From: an uncultured Dorea sp.
GTDB lineage: Bacteria > Bacillota > Clostridia > Lachnospirales > Lachnospiraceae
Direction of reading: 5' to 3'
Assembly: GCA_910579925.1 (NCBI GenBank)
Contig: CAJTVY010000012.1
Location: 14,764 to 78,763 of the forward strand
DNA: 64,000 nucleotides
In this document: piece by piece, positions 36,416 to 45,666 of the stretch
How positions within the stretch are numbered: position 1 is the stretch's first letter
How the letters are laid out: every line of letters begins with the position of its first letter
Made by a program: the position numbers and the translations under genes
Notes under the pieces: model-generated
The model's database searches: none
What the model was told of the DNA's origin: nothing
The model's input: the letters and a program-made list of their open reading frames with translations, nothing else

Positions 36416-38170
36416 GTAATGTGTGATCACGATCTGAGGCGTAACACGTCCCAGATACTCATTCAGTTCTGGATAATAGGTAACTGAAAGCTTGATTCCG
36501 CTTCGTTTTCCCTCAAGAGCCCTGTCTGCCGCCTGGTTTCCATAACGCTCCTTAAGCCTGTCCAGAAACTCTTCTGCGTGGTTAAAGTACATCGCATCAA
36601 TGGAAGTTCCGTTAGCGTCGCAGACTCTGAGTTTCAGAACGTTCCGGTTCTTTCCCAGAATTCTGATACTCAGAATTTCCACATTACGCACGGCAAAAAC
36701 CGGCTTTGTATTCCCTTTTCCAAAGGGTTCCAGAAAGGAAAGCTCTCTAATGAAGCTTTCCGTCACGCCGGCAAAAGGAAGTTCCATGTCAATGACTACT
36801 TTTTCTGTCATATCTTCTTCCGTCAACGTGCAGTTCTCATTAAGCATTCGACGGAACGTTTCTATCTTTTCTTTTTCCATGGAAAGTCCCGCCGCCAGCC
36901 TGTGTCCTCCGAATCTGGTAAGAATCTCCTTACATTTACTGAGTTCCTCGTACATATGGTATGTCTCGATGGAACGGCCGGATCCCTTGATTCCTTCCAT
37001 TGCGTCTGTCAGTACGAACACAGGCCTGTAATAGCTTTCCCGTACTCGTCCGGCCACAATGCCGGCAAGACTCTCATGGCAGGAAGGAAGATAGATCACC
37101 AGCACCCGGTCCTTTTTAAGCCCGTATTCCTCCACCTGCTCCTTTGCCATAAGGACAGCTTTCTCAGTCATCTCTTTTCTGCTGTCGTTCAAGGCTTTGA
37201 GATCGCCTGCCAGCACGTCGGCCTCTTTCTTACTCTTTGCTCTGAGAAGCTCAAGTCCCCTCTTTGCCGTATCCAGTCTTCCGCTGGCATTCATGCACGG
37301 TCCCAGGATGAAACCGACATGGTACGCACGGATCCGTTCTTTGTCCAGATTCGTACACTCAATCAGTGCGCGAAGCCCGTAGTTTTGCGTACTGCCAATC
37401 CGGTTCAGCCCCTCTTTTACAAAGATCCGGTTCTCATCCGTCAGATCCATTACATCCCCCACGGTAGCAATGGCAACGTTTTCCAGCAGATCTTCGAATT
37501 CCTCTTTCTTCCTGTCCATGTCTGCGCACAGTGCCAGCACAAGCTGGTAGGCGACAGCCGCACCGCACAGCCCTGAAAACGGATACATACATCCCTGCTG
37601 TTTTGGATCAATGACTGCGTCTGCCGGCGGCAGACGATAGATACGCTCTTTGTCCTTTTCCTCGTATGGCACCTCGTGATGATCCGTTACAATCATCGTC
37701 ATCCCCAGGCTTTTTCCGTAGGCAATTTCATCTGCCGCTGCGATACCATTGTCGCAGGTGACGATGGTATCAATCCCGTCCTCATATGCCCGCTTCACAA
37801 GCGCGACGTTCAGTCCGTATCCGTCTGTGATCCGGTCCGGAATATCACTGTCCGTAACTCCTCCAAGTCTTTCGATTCCTTCCAGTAATATGTAAGTCGC
37901 ATTGATCCCGTCAATGTCATAATCCCCGATAATGCGGATCTTCTTACCGTCTTCAATCTTCCTGCGCAGAATACGGACCGTATCTTCCATTCCCTTCATA
38001 TGCCGCCCGTCATGCAGATCCGAAGCCGTTCCATTTAAAAATCTGCCGATCGCCTCATCCCCGATTACACCCCTGTTCCGAATCAGACAGGCAAGCCTGG
38101 GGCTGATGTGAAATTTCTCCCCGATCGCCTCGAAATCTGCCCCTTTCCGCAGAATCATCCACCGTTCCAT
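36410..38170 (-). CDS. recJ: Single-stranded-DNA-specific exonuclease RecJ
   Basis: A 586-residue 5'-3' ssDNA exonuclease of the DHH family. Metal motifs are IIGDYDIDGINATYIL, TCDNGIAAADEI, VTDHHEVPYE and DHHA1-type GRVRESYYRPV and SGRSIETYHMYEEL, followed by FGGHRLAAGLSM. AAGGAGTACTTAGA precedes the ATG. Part of the secDF-recJ-apt-relA run. Confidence 0.95.
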   Translation of the reverse strand: MERWMILRKGADFEAIGEKFHISPRLACLIRNRGVIGDEAIGRFLNGTASDLHDGRHMKGMEDTVRILRRKIEDGKKIRIIGDYDIDGINATYILLEGIERLGGVTDSDIPDRITDGYGLNVALVKRAYEDGIDTIVTCDNGIAAADEIAYGKSLGMTMIVTDHHEVPYEEKDKERIYRLPPADAVIDPKQQGCMYPFSGLCGAAVAYQLVLALCADMDRKKEEFEDLLENVAIATVGDVMDLTDENRIFVKEGLNRIGSTQNYGLRALIECTNLDKERIRAYHVGFILGPCMNASGRLDTAKRGLELLRAKSKKEADVLAGDLKALNDSRKEMTEKAVLMAKEQVEEYGLKKDRVLVIYLPSCHESLAGIVAGRVRESYYRPVFVLTDAMEGIKGSGRSIETYHMYEELSKCKEILTRFGGHRLAAGLSMEKEKIETFRRMLNENCTLTEEDMTEKVVIDMELPFAGVTESFIRELSFLEPFGKGNTKPVFAVRNVEILSIRILGKNRNVLKLRVCDANGTSIDAMYFNHAEEFLDRLKERYGNQAADRALEGKRSGIKLSVTYYPELNEYLGRVTPQIVITHYK

Positions 38171-38219
38171 TCTAAGTACTCCTTCTGTCCCTGTGTTCTC
38201 GTTGATTTATGAAATACCA

Positions 38220-38260
38220 GAAGGGACTGTCGGAAAATATCATTTCCCAATAGTCCCTTC
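38220..38260 (-). terminator. Hairpin downstream of secDF
   Basis: Perfect 9-bp outer arms GAAGGGACT / AGTCCCTTC with an inner GGAAA/TTTCC stem, eight bases after the secDF stop. There is no clear T-run, so the terminator call is tentative. Confidence 0.4.
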
Positions 38261-38267
38261 ATACTTC

Positions 38268-40415
38268 TTAAGATTCCTTCTTTCCAAGCTTTGAACGCAT
38301 CACATACCACAGAGCTCCCGTAATACATACGGAAGAATATGCTCCGCAGATAACGCCCACCATCAACGGCGCGGCAAACTCACGGATGGAGCTGACGCCC
38401 ATGATAAACAGGATTGCCACCATCACAAAGGTTGTCAGAGAAGTATAGATACTTCTGGTCAGCGTCTGAGTAATACTCTTATTCACCACGGCCATAAGAT
38501 CCGTCTTCTTCGTCTGGTAGTGCAGTTCCTCACGGATACGGTCGAAGATAACGATCGTCGCATTAATCGAGTAACCCACAATCGTCAGCATACAGGCAAT
38601 AAACGTATTGCCTACCGAAATCCTTGCAATCGCATAGAATCCGATTACAATCAGAACGTCGTGCAGAAGCGCAAGGATGGCGCTGGCTGCAAAACGGATA
38701 TCCTTAAACCGGAACCAGATGTAAAGCAACATACAGATCGTGGAAATGATCACCGCAATTACGGCATCCTTTCGCATCTCATTACTTACGGTAGAACTGA
38801 TATTCTCAGCCGTAATCAGCGACTCGTCCACCTTGAACTCATCCACCATTGCCTGGTTCAGTTCCTCACGCTGGTCAAGAGAAAGCGTTACAGTCTTGAT
38901 GATCACCTGGTTTGTCCCTGCAACCTTCTGTGTCTGCACATTGTTGTCTCCGGTAATTTCTTCCACAACCGGAACGACCTTCTCGTCAATCTCATCAATG
39001 GAAAGTTCTTCATTAAAGGTTACATTCGTAGAAGTACCGCCCTCGAATTCGAGACTGTACGCAAACGCACCCTTTCCCTGTGAAGAATTCACGCCCATCA
39101 CCGCAAGGCTCGCTGCGATCAGAAGTGCAGAAATAGCAAAGAACACCTTTCTCTTCTCCAGAAAACCAATCGGCTCCCGCTCCTTCTTCGGACGATAGTA
39201 CAGACTCTCCTTACGCAGTCCGACCGCATAGAAAGAAAATACGATAATCCTTGTAACCACAAGGGCCGTAAACATAGAAACAAGAATACCGATTGCCAGT
39301 GTCTGAGCAAATCCCTTCACCGGCCCGGAACCCCTGAACCACAGCACCGCAGCCGCAATCAGCGTTGTCACATTGCCGTCCACGATAGCAGACATGGCTT
39401 TCTGAAAGCCTGTCTTGAGAGAATTTTTCACACTCTTTCCCCGGGACATCTCCTCACGGACACGGGCAAAGATAATCACGTTGGCATCCACGGCCATACC
39501 GATGCCAAGGATAATACCAGCAATTCCAGGAAGGGTCAGGGTTACATTAAACGCATTCAGAATCACCAGCACAAGTTCCGTATAGATCAGAAGTGCAAGA
39601 CCTGAAGCCAGACCTGGAAGGTAATACACAAAGATCATAAAGACAATAATCAAAGCAAGGCCGATAGCGCCTGCTTTCAGACTGGTACTGATTGCCTGCT
39701 CTCCAAGCTGGGCTCCTACCACGTTAGAACGGAGTTCTTCAAGTTCCAGCTTCAGACCGCCGATACGGATAGTGGAAGCCAGATTATCCGCCTCTTCAAA
39801 CGTAAAATTTCCGGTAATATATGCCTGTCCTCCGTCAATCTCCTGGTTGACGATCGGATCGCTGATCGTAGTCCCGTCATAGACAATGTCGATCTTCTTA
39901 CCTACATTTTCCTTCGTAGCTTTTGCAAACTTCTCTTTTCCATCCTTATTCAGCGTCAGTTCCACCGAATATTCCCGGTTCTTCATAGAGTCTTCTCCGG
40001 CTCTCGCAGACGCCGTCTCTACATCAGCCCCTGTGAGTACCGTCTTGCCATCCTCTGTCTTGAACTCCAGAGAACCTGGTTTTCCTAATTCATCCAGAAT
40101 CTTGTTGGCATCCGTCACGCCTGGGATCTCAATGTTAATCCGGTCGCTGCCTTCCTGGTAAACGCTTGCCTCTGTACTGTACTGTTCCACACGTCTCTGA
40201 AGTTTGTAGATCGTGTCGCTCATCTCTTCGTCTGACGGGTTCTTATCCTTTACCTGGTATGTGATGCTGACGCCGCCCGCCAGATCCAGGCCAAGCTTGA
40301 TATTCTTCATTGCTCCGGTTCCGGTCCTGCCAAACCCCACCGTCACCGTGAAGCCCATCAGCGCAATCAGCACAACCGCCAGTATCAGACTTATGATACC
40401 TTTGTTTTTCTTCAT
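38268..40415 (-). CDS. secDF: Fused protein translocase subunit SecDF
   Basis: A 715-residue RND-type protein that uses the proton gradient to help Sec translocation. It is a natural fusion: the SecD half (residues 1 to about 420) has LGLDLAGGVSITYQV and AGIILGIGMAVDANVIIFAR; the SecF half has LEFEGGTSTNVTF and CMLTIVGYSINATIVIFDRI. About twelve membrane segments are expected. AAAGGAAG precedes the ATG. It lies 15 bases after scfB. Confidence 0.95.
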   Translation of the reverse strand: MKKNKGIISLILAVVLIALMGFTVTVGFGRTGTGAMKNIKLGLDLAGGVSITYQVKDKNPSDEEMSDTIYKLQRRVEQYSTEASVYQEGSDRINIEIPGVTDANKILDELGKPGSLEFKTEDGKTVLTGADVETASARAGEDSMKNREYSVELTLNKDGKEKFAKATKENVGKKIDIVYDGTTISDPIVNQEIDGGQAYITGNFTFEEADNLASTIRIGGLKLELEELRSNVVGAQLGEQAISTSLKAGAIGLALIIVFMIFVYYLPGLASGLALLIYTELVLVILNAFNVTLTLPGIAGIILGIGMAVDANVIIFARVREEMSRGKSVKNSLKTGFQKAMSAIVDGNVTTLIAAAVLWFRGSGPVKGFAQTLAIGILVSMFTALVVTRIIVFSFYAVGLRKESLYYRPKKEREPIGFLEKRKVFFAISALLIAASLAVMGVNSSQGKGAFAYSLEFEGGTSTNVTFNEELSIDEIDEKVVPVVEEITGDNNVQTQKVAGTNQVIIKTVTLSLDQREELNQAMVDEFKVDESLITAENISSTVSNEMRKDAVIAVIISTICMLLYIWFRFKDIRFAASAILALLHDVLIVIGFYAIARISVGNTFIACMLTIVGYSINATIVIFDRIREELHYQTKKTDLMAVVNKSITQTLTRSIYTSLTTFVMVAILFIMGVSSIREFAAPLMVGVICGAYSSVCITGALWYVMRSKLGKKES

Positions 40416-40430
40416 GGTATAACTTCCTTT

Positions 40431-41834
40431 CTACTCATCCGCCAAAGCAGCTTTTATCATAATTGCGCACTCTACACGCTTTCTTTGCATCTCGCATCCG
40501 ATCTCATAGGTGTCATGGATGGTGCCGTGGAAATTCCAGGCATTCGCCATACAACCGCCGCTGCAGTAGAATTTTGCGAAACAATCCCTGCATTTTTCCT
40601 TAGAATACACATTACAGCTTCGGAAATCATCTGCGATCTCAGGCCGCAGAATGCCTTCTTCAACATTTCCCATTAAAAACTCTTCCTGTCCTACGAACTG
40701 ATGACACGGATACAAATCCCCCCACGGCGTCACTGCCAGATACTCGGTTCCCGAACCGCATCCCGACAGTCTCTTTGCCACGCAGGGTCCACCTTCTAAG
40801 TCTATCATAAAATGAAAGAAATTGAAACCTTTTCCTTCTTTTTCACGCTGAATCATCACCTTGGCCAGCTTATCGTACTCTTCCATGATCTTCGGAAGAT
40901 CTTCGGTACGGATGGCATATGGGTCGTCTGCGTCCCCCACCACCGGCTCGATGGACATCTGTCGGAATCCAAGGTCTGCAAAATGCAGGATGTCTTTTGA
41001 GAAATCCAGATTGTTCCGGGTAAACGTTCCCCGGATGTAATACCTCTCCTGGTTCCGGCTATCCGCCATCTTCTGGAACTTCGGAACAATCAGGTCGTAA
41101 CTCCCTTTCCCATTGCGGAAAGGACGCATACAGTCGTTGACTTCCTTACGCCCGTCTAAACTGAGCACCACATTGTCCATCTCCCGGTTGATAAATTCCT
41201 GGATCTCATCGTTTAACAACACGCCATTAGTGGTAACCGTGAAACGGAAACGCTTATTATGAATCTCCTCCTGCCCCCTTGCGTACGCCACAAGATCTTT
41301 CACCACCTGCCAGTTCATCAGCGGCTCACCGCCGAAGAAATCCACCTCCAGATTCCTGCGGCTGCCGGAACTGGCGATCAGAAAATCCAGCGCCTTTTTT
41401 CCTACCTCATAACTCATCAGCTCCCGCCTGCCGTGGTATTCCCCTTCCTCGGCAAAACAATATTTACAGGCAAGGTTACAGTCGTGGGCAATATGCAGGC
41501 AGAGAGCCTTCACCACTGTCTTGCGCTTCTTCACTTCTTCGATCATACTCTCATATGTATCTTTTACAAATAACTGCCCCGCCTCCGTCAGTTCAACAAC
41601 GTCCAAAAGAGCGTCCGCAATGTCGTCTCTTTCATACTGTCCGCCCAGAGCGTTAAGCAGCCCCTTTAAAACAGACGGGTCATGCAGAATCTTTTGCGCC
41701 TGCTCTTCCTGGTCTTTACATAATTTATTTAACTCGGAAATCACGTCATAGCAGAGCTGATCCACCACATGAACCGCACCGCTTACGACGTCCATAACGA
41801 TATTGTAACCATTATTCTGATACTGATGTATCAA
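40431..41834 (-). CDS. scfB: SCIFF peptide maturase, radical SAM/SPASM protein
   Basis: A 467-residue enzyme that forms thioether bonds in the SCIFF peptide. It has an N-terminal peptide-binding region beginning MIHQYQNNGYNIVMDV, the radical SAM motif CNLACKYC, VDFFGGEPLMNW, and a C-terminal SPASM Cys cluster (CGSGTEYLAVTPWGDLYPCH, then CRDCFAKFYCSGGC). Translation must start at TTG 41834, since the family-conserved MIHQY follows directly and AAAGGGG lies 9 bases upstream. Two or three hairpins separate it from the peptide gene scfA, which would lower its expression. Confidence 0.95.
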   Translation of the reverse strand: MIHQYQNNGYNIVMDVVSGAVHVVDQLCYDVISELNKLCKDQEEQAQKILHDPSVLKGLLNALGGQYERDDIADALLDVVELTEAGQLFVKDTYESMIEEVKKRKTVVKALCLHIAHDCNLACKYCFAEEGEYHGRRELMSYEVGKKALDFLIASSGSRRNLEVDFFGGEPLMNWQVVKDLVAYARGQEEIHNKRFRFTVTTNGVLLNDEIQEFINREMDNVVLSLDGRKEVNDCMRPFRNGKGSYDLIVPKFQKMADSRNQERYYIRGTFTRNNLDFSKDILHFADLGFRQMSIEPVVGDADDPYAIRTEDLPKIMEEYDKLAKVMIQREKEGKGFNFFHFMIDLEGGPCVAKRLSGCGSGTEYLAVTPWGDLYPCHQFVGQEEFLMGNVEEGILRPEIADDFRSCNVYSKEKCRDCFAKFYCSGGCMANAWNFHGTIHDTYEIGCEMQRKRVECAIMIKAALADE

Positions 41835-41894
41835 GACTATGTACCCCTTTCATATTCTGACATTCCAATTTTACGGTATGCCATAACAAAAATA

Positions 41895-41918
41895 AAGAAT
41901 GTGCCTTGGCACATTCTT
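41895..41918 (-). terminator. Terminator-like hairpin before scfB
   Basis: Minus strand: 11-bp stem AAGAATGTGCC with its complement, followed by TTATTTTTG. It lies between scfA and scfB, 60 bases before the scfB start. Confidence 0.6.
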
Positions 41919-41986
41919 GCGCCGAGCGCAGTCCCTTGCGGCACACTTCCTCTTTGCGCAAGCGCCCATCCTCCCGCAGGGATTTT

Positions 41987-42013
41987 GATATAGGAAACGA
42001 AGTTTCCTATATC
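41987..42013. repeat. Perfect 12-bp hairpin in the scfA-scfB gap
   Basis: GATATAGGAAAC and its exact complement around GAA. No T-run follows, so it may be an RNA stability or processing element rather than a terminator. Confidence 0.6.
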
Positions 42014-42021
42014 ACAGAAAA

Positions 42022-42044
42022 AGAATCCCGCTTTACGGGATTCT
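42022..42044 (-). terminator. Terminator directly after scfA
   Basis: Minus strand: 9-bp stem AGAATCCCG / CGGGATTCT, loop TAAAG, then TTTTTC. It lies 49 bases after the scfA stop and would end most scfA transcripts before scfB. Confidence 0.75.
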
Positions 42045-42092
42045 CCGCCTGCGGCATACCGCAGCAGCGCCATCATTCCTGACTGTTACTCT

Positions 42093-42236
42093 CTACTTCT
42101 TCTGCTCGCATGTCTGATTGCCGACTGTGCAGGATGTCTTACATGCCGACTGACAGGATGTCTGGCACTCGCCGCATCCGCCCTTCTTCAAACTGTTGTT
42201 CAGAGTCTGTGTATTTAATGTCTTTACATGCTTCAT
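42093..42236 (-). CDS. scfA: SCIFF ribosomal peptide precursor (six Cys in forty-five)
   Basis: A 47-residue peptide, MKHVKTLNTQTLNNSLKKGG followed by a Cys-rich core with six cysteines at residues 21, 24, 28, 32, 36 and 43, and ending EQKK. This is the near-universal clostridial SCIFF peptide, modified by ScfB to carry a Cys-to-Thr thioether; its cellular role is not established. AAGGAGG lies nine bases before ATG 42236; an ATG at 42242 is too close to it. It has its own strong promoter and a terminator behind it. Confidence 0.97.
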   Translation of the reverse strand: MKHVKTLNTQTLNNSLKKGGCGECQTSCQSACKTSCTVGNQTCEQKK

Positions 42237-42273
42237 GGTCATGATCCTCCTTATTCTTTTGCTGACTTCTGTT

Positions 42274-42302
42274 ATTATAGCATTACATCTTCATTTGCGC
42301 AA
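42274..42302 (-). promoter_or_regulatory. Strong scfA promoter
   Basis: TTGCGC (42297-42302), 17-base spacer, TATAAT (42274-42279) with an extended TGC just before it, on the minus strand. It allows scfA to be made independently of the upstream gene. Confidence 0.7.
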
Positions 42303-42325
42303 TAAGGAAGTGTGTAAAATTAAAA

Positions 42326-42700
42326 TCACGACAGCATACCGCCCGCCATTCCGCCGCCAGCGCACAAGATCAATGTAGTCACCATATTCGCCGCATCCCC
42401 GTTCAGCGTACGGTACACGCCAAGGGTAATCAGCAGAAGCAGCGCAAAATAACCGATACCAAGTCCCAGCCCCCACAGATACCTTCTCACCCTGGCAAAC
42501 TTGCCGATGACGATCCCGCCAAGCAGCGTTGCCATAATATAGATTGCCACGATGGCAGCCGACACCGCTTTCTCATTCAGTTCAAACTTAAACAGCGCCA
42601 CTGCCAGCAGCAATAACAGAATCCCTGTGATGACGTAAGAAACCAGAAGTGACTTCAATACCCACATGACCCACGAATCTTTCTGGAGCTTTTTTTCCAT
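42326..42700 (-). CDS. TIGR04086 family membrane protein
   Basis: A 124-residue protein with four predicted membrane helices, MEKKLQKDSWVMWVLKSLLV at the start and a Gly-rich end (CAGGGMAGGMLS). TIGR04086 genes typically lie next to scfA, as here, but their function is unknown. The ATG at 42700 lies six bases after AAGGAGGG; an ATG at 42706 would have no spacing. Confidence 0.88.
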   Translation of the reverse strand: MEKKLQKDSWVMWVLKSLLVSYVITGILLLLLAVALFKFELNEKAVSAAIVAIYIMATLLGGIVIGKFARVRRYLWGLGLGIGYFALLLLITLGVYRTLNGDAANMVTTLILCAGGGMAGGMLS

Positions 42701-42754
42701 TCCCATCCCTCCTTGTCTATCACAAGGTATGATGGGAACTCTGATTATATTCCT

Positions 42755-43303
42755 CTATTGTTCCATCTGACTGCCTAAAAATCCTGCCGCGCACGCCGCC
42801 ATCTTCTGTTCCAGTTCTCCTAGTTTCTTCTTAGGGTCCCTTGAAAGAAGGATCACTCCGCCGATCACATCCCCTTCACAGATAATCGGGCTGATGATTT
42901 CATACTCATAGTCCTCATCCTGGGCATCTATAATCGGAATATACGCCTTTTCCCCTGCCGCAGCCGCAAGCTGCGCCCTGTCGCACAGACTCTTCTCTAA
43001 CTGTCTGCTGATATATTTGTCCTGAAGCTCCTTCTTACCATTTCCTGCCGCCGCAATCATCTGATCCATATCACAGACGCAGACCAGGCAGTTAATGGTC
43101 TGTGCAAGGCTTTCAGCGTACTGCTTTGCAAATGTTGACAGTTCTCCGATCGGAGAATATTTTTTTAATATAATCTCTCCTTCCCGGTCTGTGAAGATTT
43201 CCAGTGGGTCGCCTTCCCGGATTCTCAGTGTACGCCGGATTTCCTTTGGAATAACCACCCGGCCCAAATCATCTATTCTACGCACAATCCCTGTAGCTTT
43301 CAT
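42755..43303 (-). CDS. spoVT: Stage V sporulation protein T
   Basis: A 182-residue forespore transcription factor. The N-terminal AbrB-type swapped-hairpin domain is MKATGIVRRIDDLGRVVIPK through LEIFTDREGEIILKKYSP (residues 1-50), and the C-terminal GAF domain contains CVCDMDQMIAAAGNGKKE and EYEIISPIICEGDVIGGVIL. ATG 43303 follows GGAGGAATTGATACT. It supports a spore-forming host and, with SleB, a sporulation programme. Confidence 0.95.
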   Translation of the reverse strand: MKATGIVRRIDDLGRVVIPKEIRRTLRIREGDPLEIFTDREGEIILKKYSPIGELSTFAKQYAESLAQTINCLVCVCDMDQMIAAAGNGKKELQDKYISRQLEKSLCDRAQLAAAAGEKAYIPIIDAQDEDYEYEIISPIICEGDVIGGVILLSRDPKKKLGELEQKMAACAAGFLGSQMEQ

Positions 43304-43391
43304 AGTATCAATTCCTCCATCTGTAAATTTGATACTATTATCTGTAAATGAAGGGATTTTATACCGCAAAACCTGTTTTCTTTTACATTTC

Positions 43392-44663
43392 CTAATCTCC
43401 TCTGACTATCGTACTCTGTATCCTTCGATATACTTTGTGCATAGTCATCCCCTGTATAATCGTTGTAAAGAACACAATCGCATAAGTTCCTCCAAGAATA
43501 ATCAGGTATACCTCATCGGAAACCAGCTCCTGCGCACTCATGGCAAGCGCAACAGAAAGACCTCCCCGAAGGCCTCCCCAGGTCAGAAGCTTGATGAACT
43601 GCAGCCTGTGATACCCGTCGGGAAGATAACCGATGAATATGGACGCAGCCCCAAGACTTAAAGCCCTTGCCACCAGATTCGCCACGATTGCAATGAGCGA
43701 CAGAACCAGAACATGGGGCATCTGTAATATTCCGATAAAGGAAAGCCCAAGCATGACATACAAAACCGAATTCAGCAGTGTATCCAATATCTCCCAGAAG
43801 CTGTCGAACTGTCGAAGCTTGAGCGTCCTTCCCTTATACTCCGAAAAATTCCTAAGCGCCGAGAACAGAACCCCGCACACAACAGAGGCAATCGCCCCGG
43901 AAAACCCAAAATACTCACACAATACATAGGACATGGACACCGCCAGAAGACTGGTAAAGATCTGCCTGGACTCATCCTTTGTGTGGCTGAATATCGGGAA
44001 ACACACGAATGTCACCACCGTTCCGACAGCGACGGCTCCCAGTAACTCCTTCGCCATCACCGCAAAAAAACCACCGCTTTCTGCGGCAGTAACCATTCCC
44101 GAAAAGAAGATGAACAGTGCGACGCCCATCCCGTCATTCAGCAGAGATTCCCCCTCAATAATAAAACTGATCCCTGGCGGAAGGTTAAACTTCTTTAAAA
44201 TACTGGTAGCTGCAATCGGGTCCGTGGGCGCAACGATACTGCCGAACATCAGACAGACCGGAAGTGTAAACGGAAGCCCCAGAACCCTGGCGGCCCCATA
44301 GAAAATCAAGCCATAGAACACAGCTCCCAGTAAGGTTGCTCCCACAGCCAGCAACGAAATGGCCCGGGCATGCTTTTTGAAATCCAGAAGCCTCATATGA
44401 CAGGAACCTGCGAACAGCATAAAGCACAGAACCCCCTCCATCAGAAAACCTTCCAGATTGAAAAACTGTAACTCCTCAAGTACCTGAGACACGGTTCCGG
44501 TTCCTTTTAAGGCTGCGCTCATCACCAGCAGCAGACCGCCGGCAATCACAGTAAACAGCATCAGCGCAATCTCATGGGTGAATTTTGTCACCTTTTCGTT
44601 AAAATATCCCAGCACAACCACAAGCGCAAGTAATATAACCGTATCTATCAGAAATGTATCCAT
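43392..44663 (-). CDS. Na+/H+ antiporter of the CPA1 (NhaP) type
   Basis: A 423-residue inner-membrane antiporter with about twelve hydrophobic segments. Family-defining motifs are FGSIVAPTDPIAATSIL and IIEGESLLNDGMGVALFIF, plus TWGGLRGGLSVALAM near the end. It has no large C-terminal regulatory domain. GGGGGAG precedes the ATG. The ion (Na+ or K+) cannot be read from sequence. Confidence 0.93.
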   Translation of the reverse strand: MDTFLIDTVILLALVVVLGYFNEKVTKFTHEIALMLFTVIAGGLLLVMSAALKGTGTVSQVLEELQFFNLEGFLMEGVLCFMLFAGSCHMRLLDFKKHARAISLLAVGATLLGAVFYGLIFYGAARVLGLPFTLPVCLMFGSIVAPTDPIAATSILKKFNLPPGISFIIEGESLLNDGMGVALFIFFSGMVTAAESGGFFAVMAKELLGAVAVGTVVTFVCFPIFSHTKDESRQIFTSLLAVSMSYVLCEYFGFSGAIASVVCGVLFSALRNFSEYKGRTLKLRQFDSFWEILDTLLNSVLYVMLGLSFIGILQMPHVLVLSLIAIVANLVARALSLGAASIFIGYLPDGYHRLQFIKLLTWGGLRGGLSVALAMSAQELVSDEVYLIILGGTYAIVFFTTIIQGMTMHKVYRRIQSTIVRGD

Positions 44664-44770
44664 CTCTTTTCTCCCCCTTTTTGCGAAAACGTATGCTCTG
44701 TTTAAATATAATACGTTTATTGTATCATATCAGGACCGCTATTTTCAATCCTTATTCTATGACAGTGCAC

Positions 44771-44865
44771 AAATCTCGTAACAGTGAATCCGGAAGGCTG
44801 AACTGTTACCAAATCTCGTAACAGTTTAGTCTGCAACAGCGCGCTTGCCCCGCGGTTAGCAGCCA
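44771..44865. repeat. Repeat cluster including copy B of the dispersed repeat
   Basis: A 15-base direct repeat AAATCTCGTAACAGT occurs at 44771 and 44811. The first copy also forms an inverted repeat GTAACAGT (44778-44785) / ACTGTTAC (44802-44809). The second begins the 48-base element (44818..44865) shared with 25128..25175. No gene overlaps it. Confidence 0.65.
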
Positions 44866-44894
44866 GGAGAGAATCTGTCCCTTACGTCGGTCGT

Positions 44895-45032
44895 CTAACC
44901 TTCCATCCTTTCATTTCTTTTGGCCGCCTCTGTCTGTTCTTTTTCTTTTTCATCTTCCAGATGTTTTTTCAGCATACATTTCTCATCAATCTCATATACG
45001 GCATTGCCGTCGATAATCAGCTTTCTATCCAT
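44895..45032 (-). CDS. Small charged protein, 45 residues
   Basis: MDRKLIIDGNAVYEIDEKCM followed by a lysine/glutamate-rich amphipathic tail ending ERMEG. AAAGGGAGCAGAA precedes the ATG, and the tail's charge pattern is that of a helix. I do not assign a family. It is flanked by repeats, with the antiporter downstream and the divergent Met-rich pair upstream. Confidence 0.65.
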   Translation of the reverse strand: MDRKLIIDGNAVYEIDEKCMLKKHLEDEKEKEQTEAAKRNERMEG

Positions 45033-45198
45033 TTCTGCTCCCTTTCTTTCGGAAACCGGCATCCGTTTTCCGAATCGTTGTTTCTCTTAATAATATATGA
45101 AACGCTTAAGATTTAGTTTTCCCATATCTCATAAAATCCATTCGTCCGTCATATATATTTACAACGTTATATTAAGGAACTGTCCACAAGGAGTGCCT

Positions 45199-45666
45199 AT
45201 GGAACAAAATTCACTGAAACCTATGACGCCTTTCGATAATCTGGTGACGCCGCCTTTTTTATATACGTTAAAACTCCTGCTTCCATACACTCCGCCTTCT
45301 GCGCAGCGTTTTTTCGGAATCTATATCAAATTCCTGGAATTTCGCCATACGATGGAATATTTTCAAGGGTTTTCCTCCTCTCCTTCCAATATCCTGGAAG
45401 GTCTGAAGCCATATATGAACCCGGCAGAAAAAGAAATGATGGAACAAATGTCAGGCATGATGAATATGATGGAAATGGTAAAAAGCATGCAGTCTATGTC
45501 TGAATCATCCTCCGAAGGTTCCGATGCATTTAACCCGATGGACATGATGAAGAGCATGTTAAACCCCGAACAGCAGGAGATGTTCGAGATGTATAACACA
45601 ATGTTCGAAAATGAATTCAATCAGCCCGATACGGGCAATCAGAAAGGAGATGCAGAACATGAATGA
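45199..45666 (+). CDS. Met-rich protein of unknown function (first of pair)
   Basis: A 155-residue protein starting MEQNSLKPMTPFDNLVTPPF. A central hydrophobic/aromatic region (LYTLKLLLPYTPPSAQRFFG) is followed by a region extremely rich in Met (MMEQMSGMMNMMEMVKSMQS, residues about 84-103) and an acidic end. AAGGAGTGCCT precedes ATG 45199; the frame extends to 45097 without a ribosome site. Its last eight bases overlap the next gene. No transmembrane or catalytic motif is evident. Confidence 0.75.
   Translation: MEQNSLKPMTPFDNLVTPPFLYTLKLLLPYTPPSAQRFFGIYIKFLEFRHTMEYFQGFSSSPSNILEGLKPYMNPAEKEMMEQMSGMMNMMEMVKSMQSMSESSSEGSDAFNPMDMMKSMLNPEQQEMFEMYNTMFENEFNQPDTGNQKGDAEHE

Noticed and set aside
36578..37576. 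332-codon plus-strand frame opposite recJ
   Set aside because: Shadow of recJ; low-complexity, Cys/His-rich product without motifs.
41837..42076. 79-codon frame between scfA and scfB
   Set aside because: It runs through three hairpins, has no ribosome site and spans the attenuating region; more likely chance over repeat DNA.
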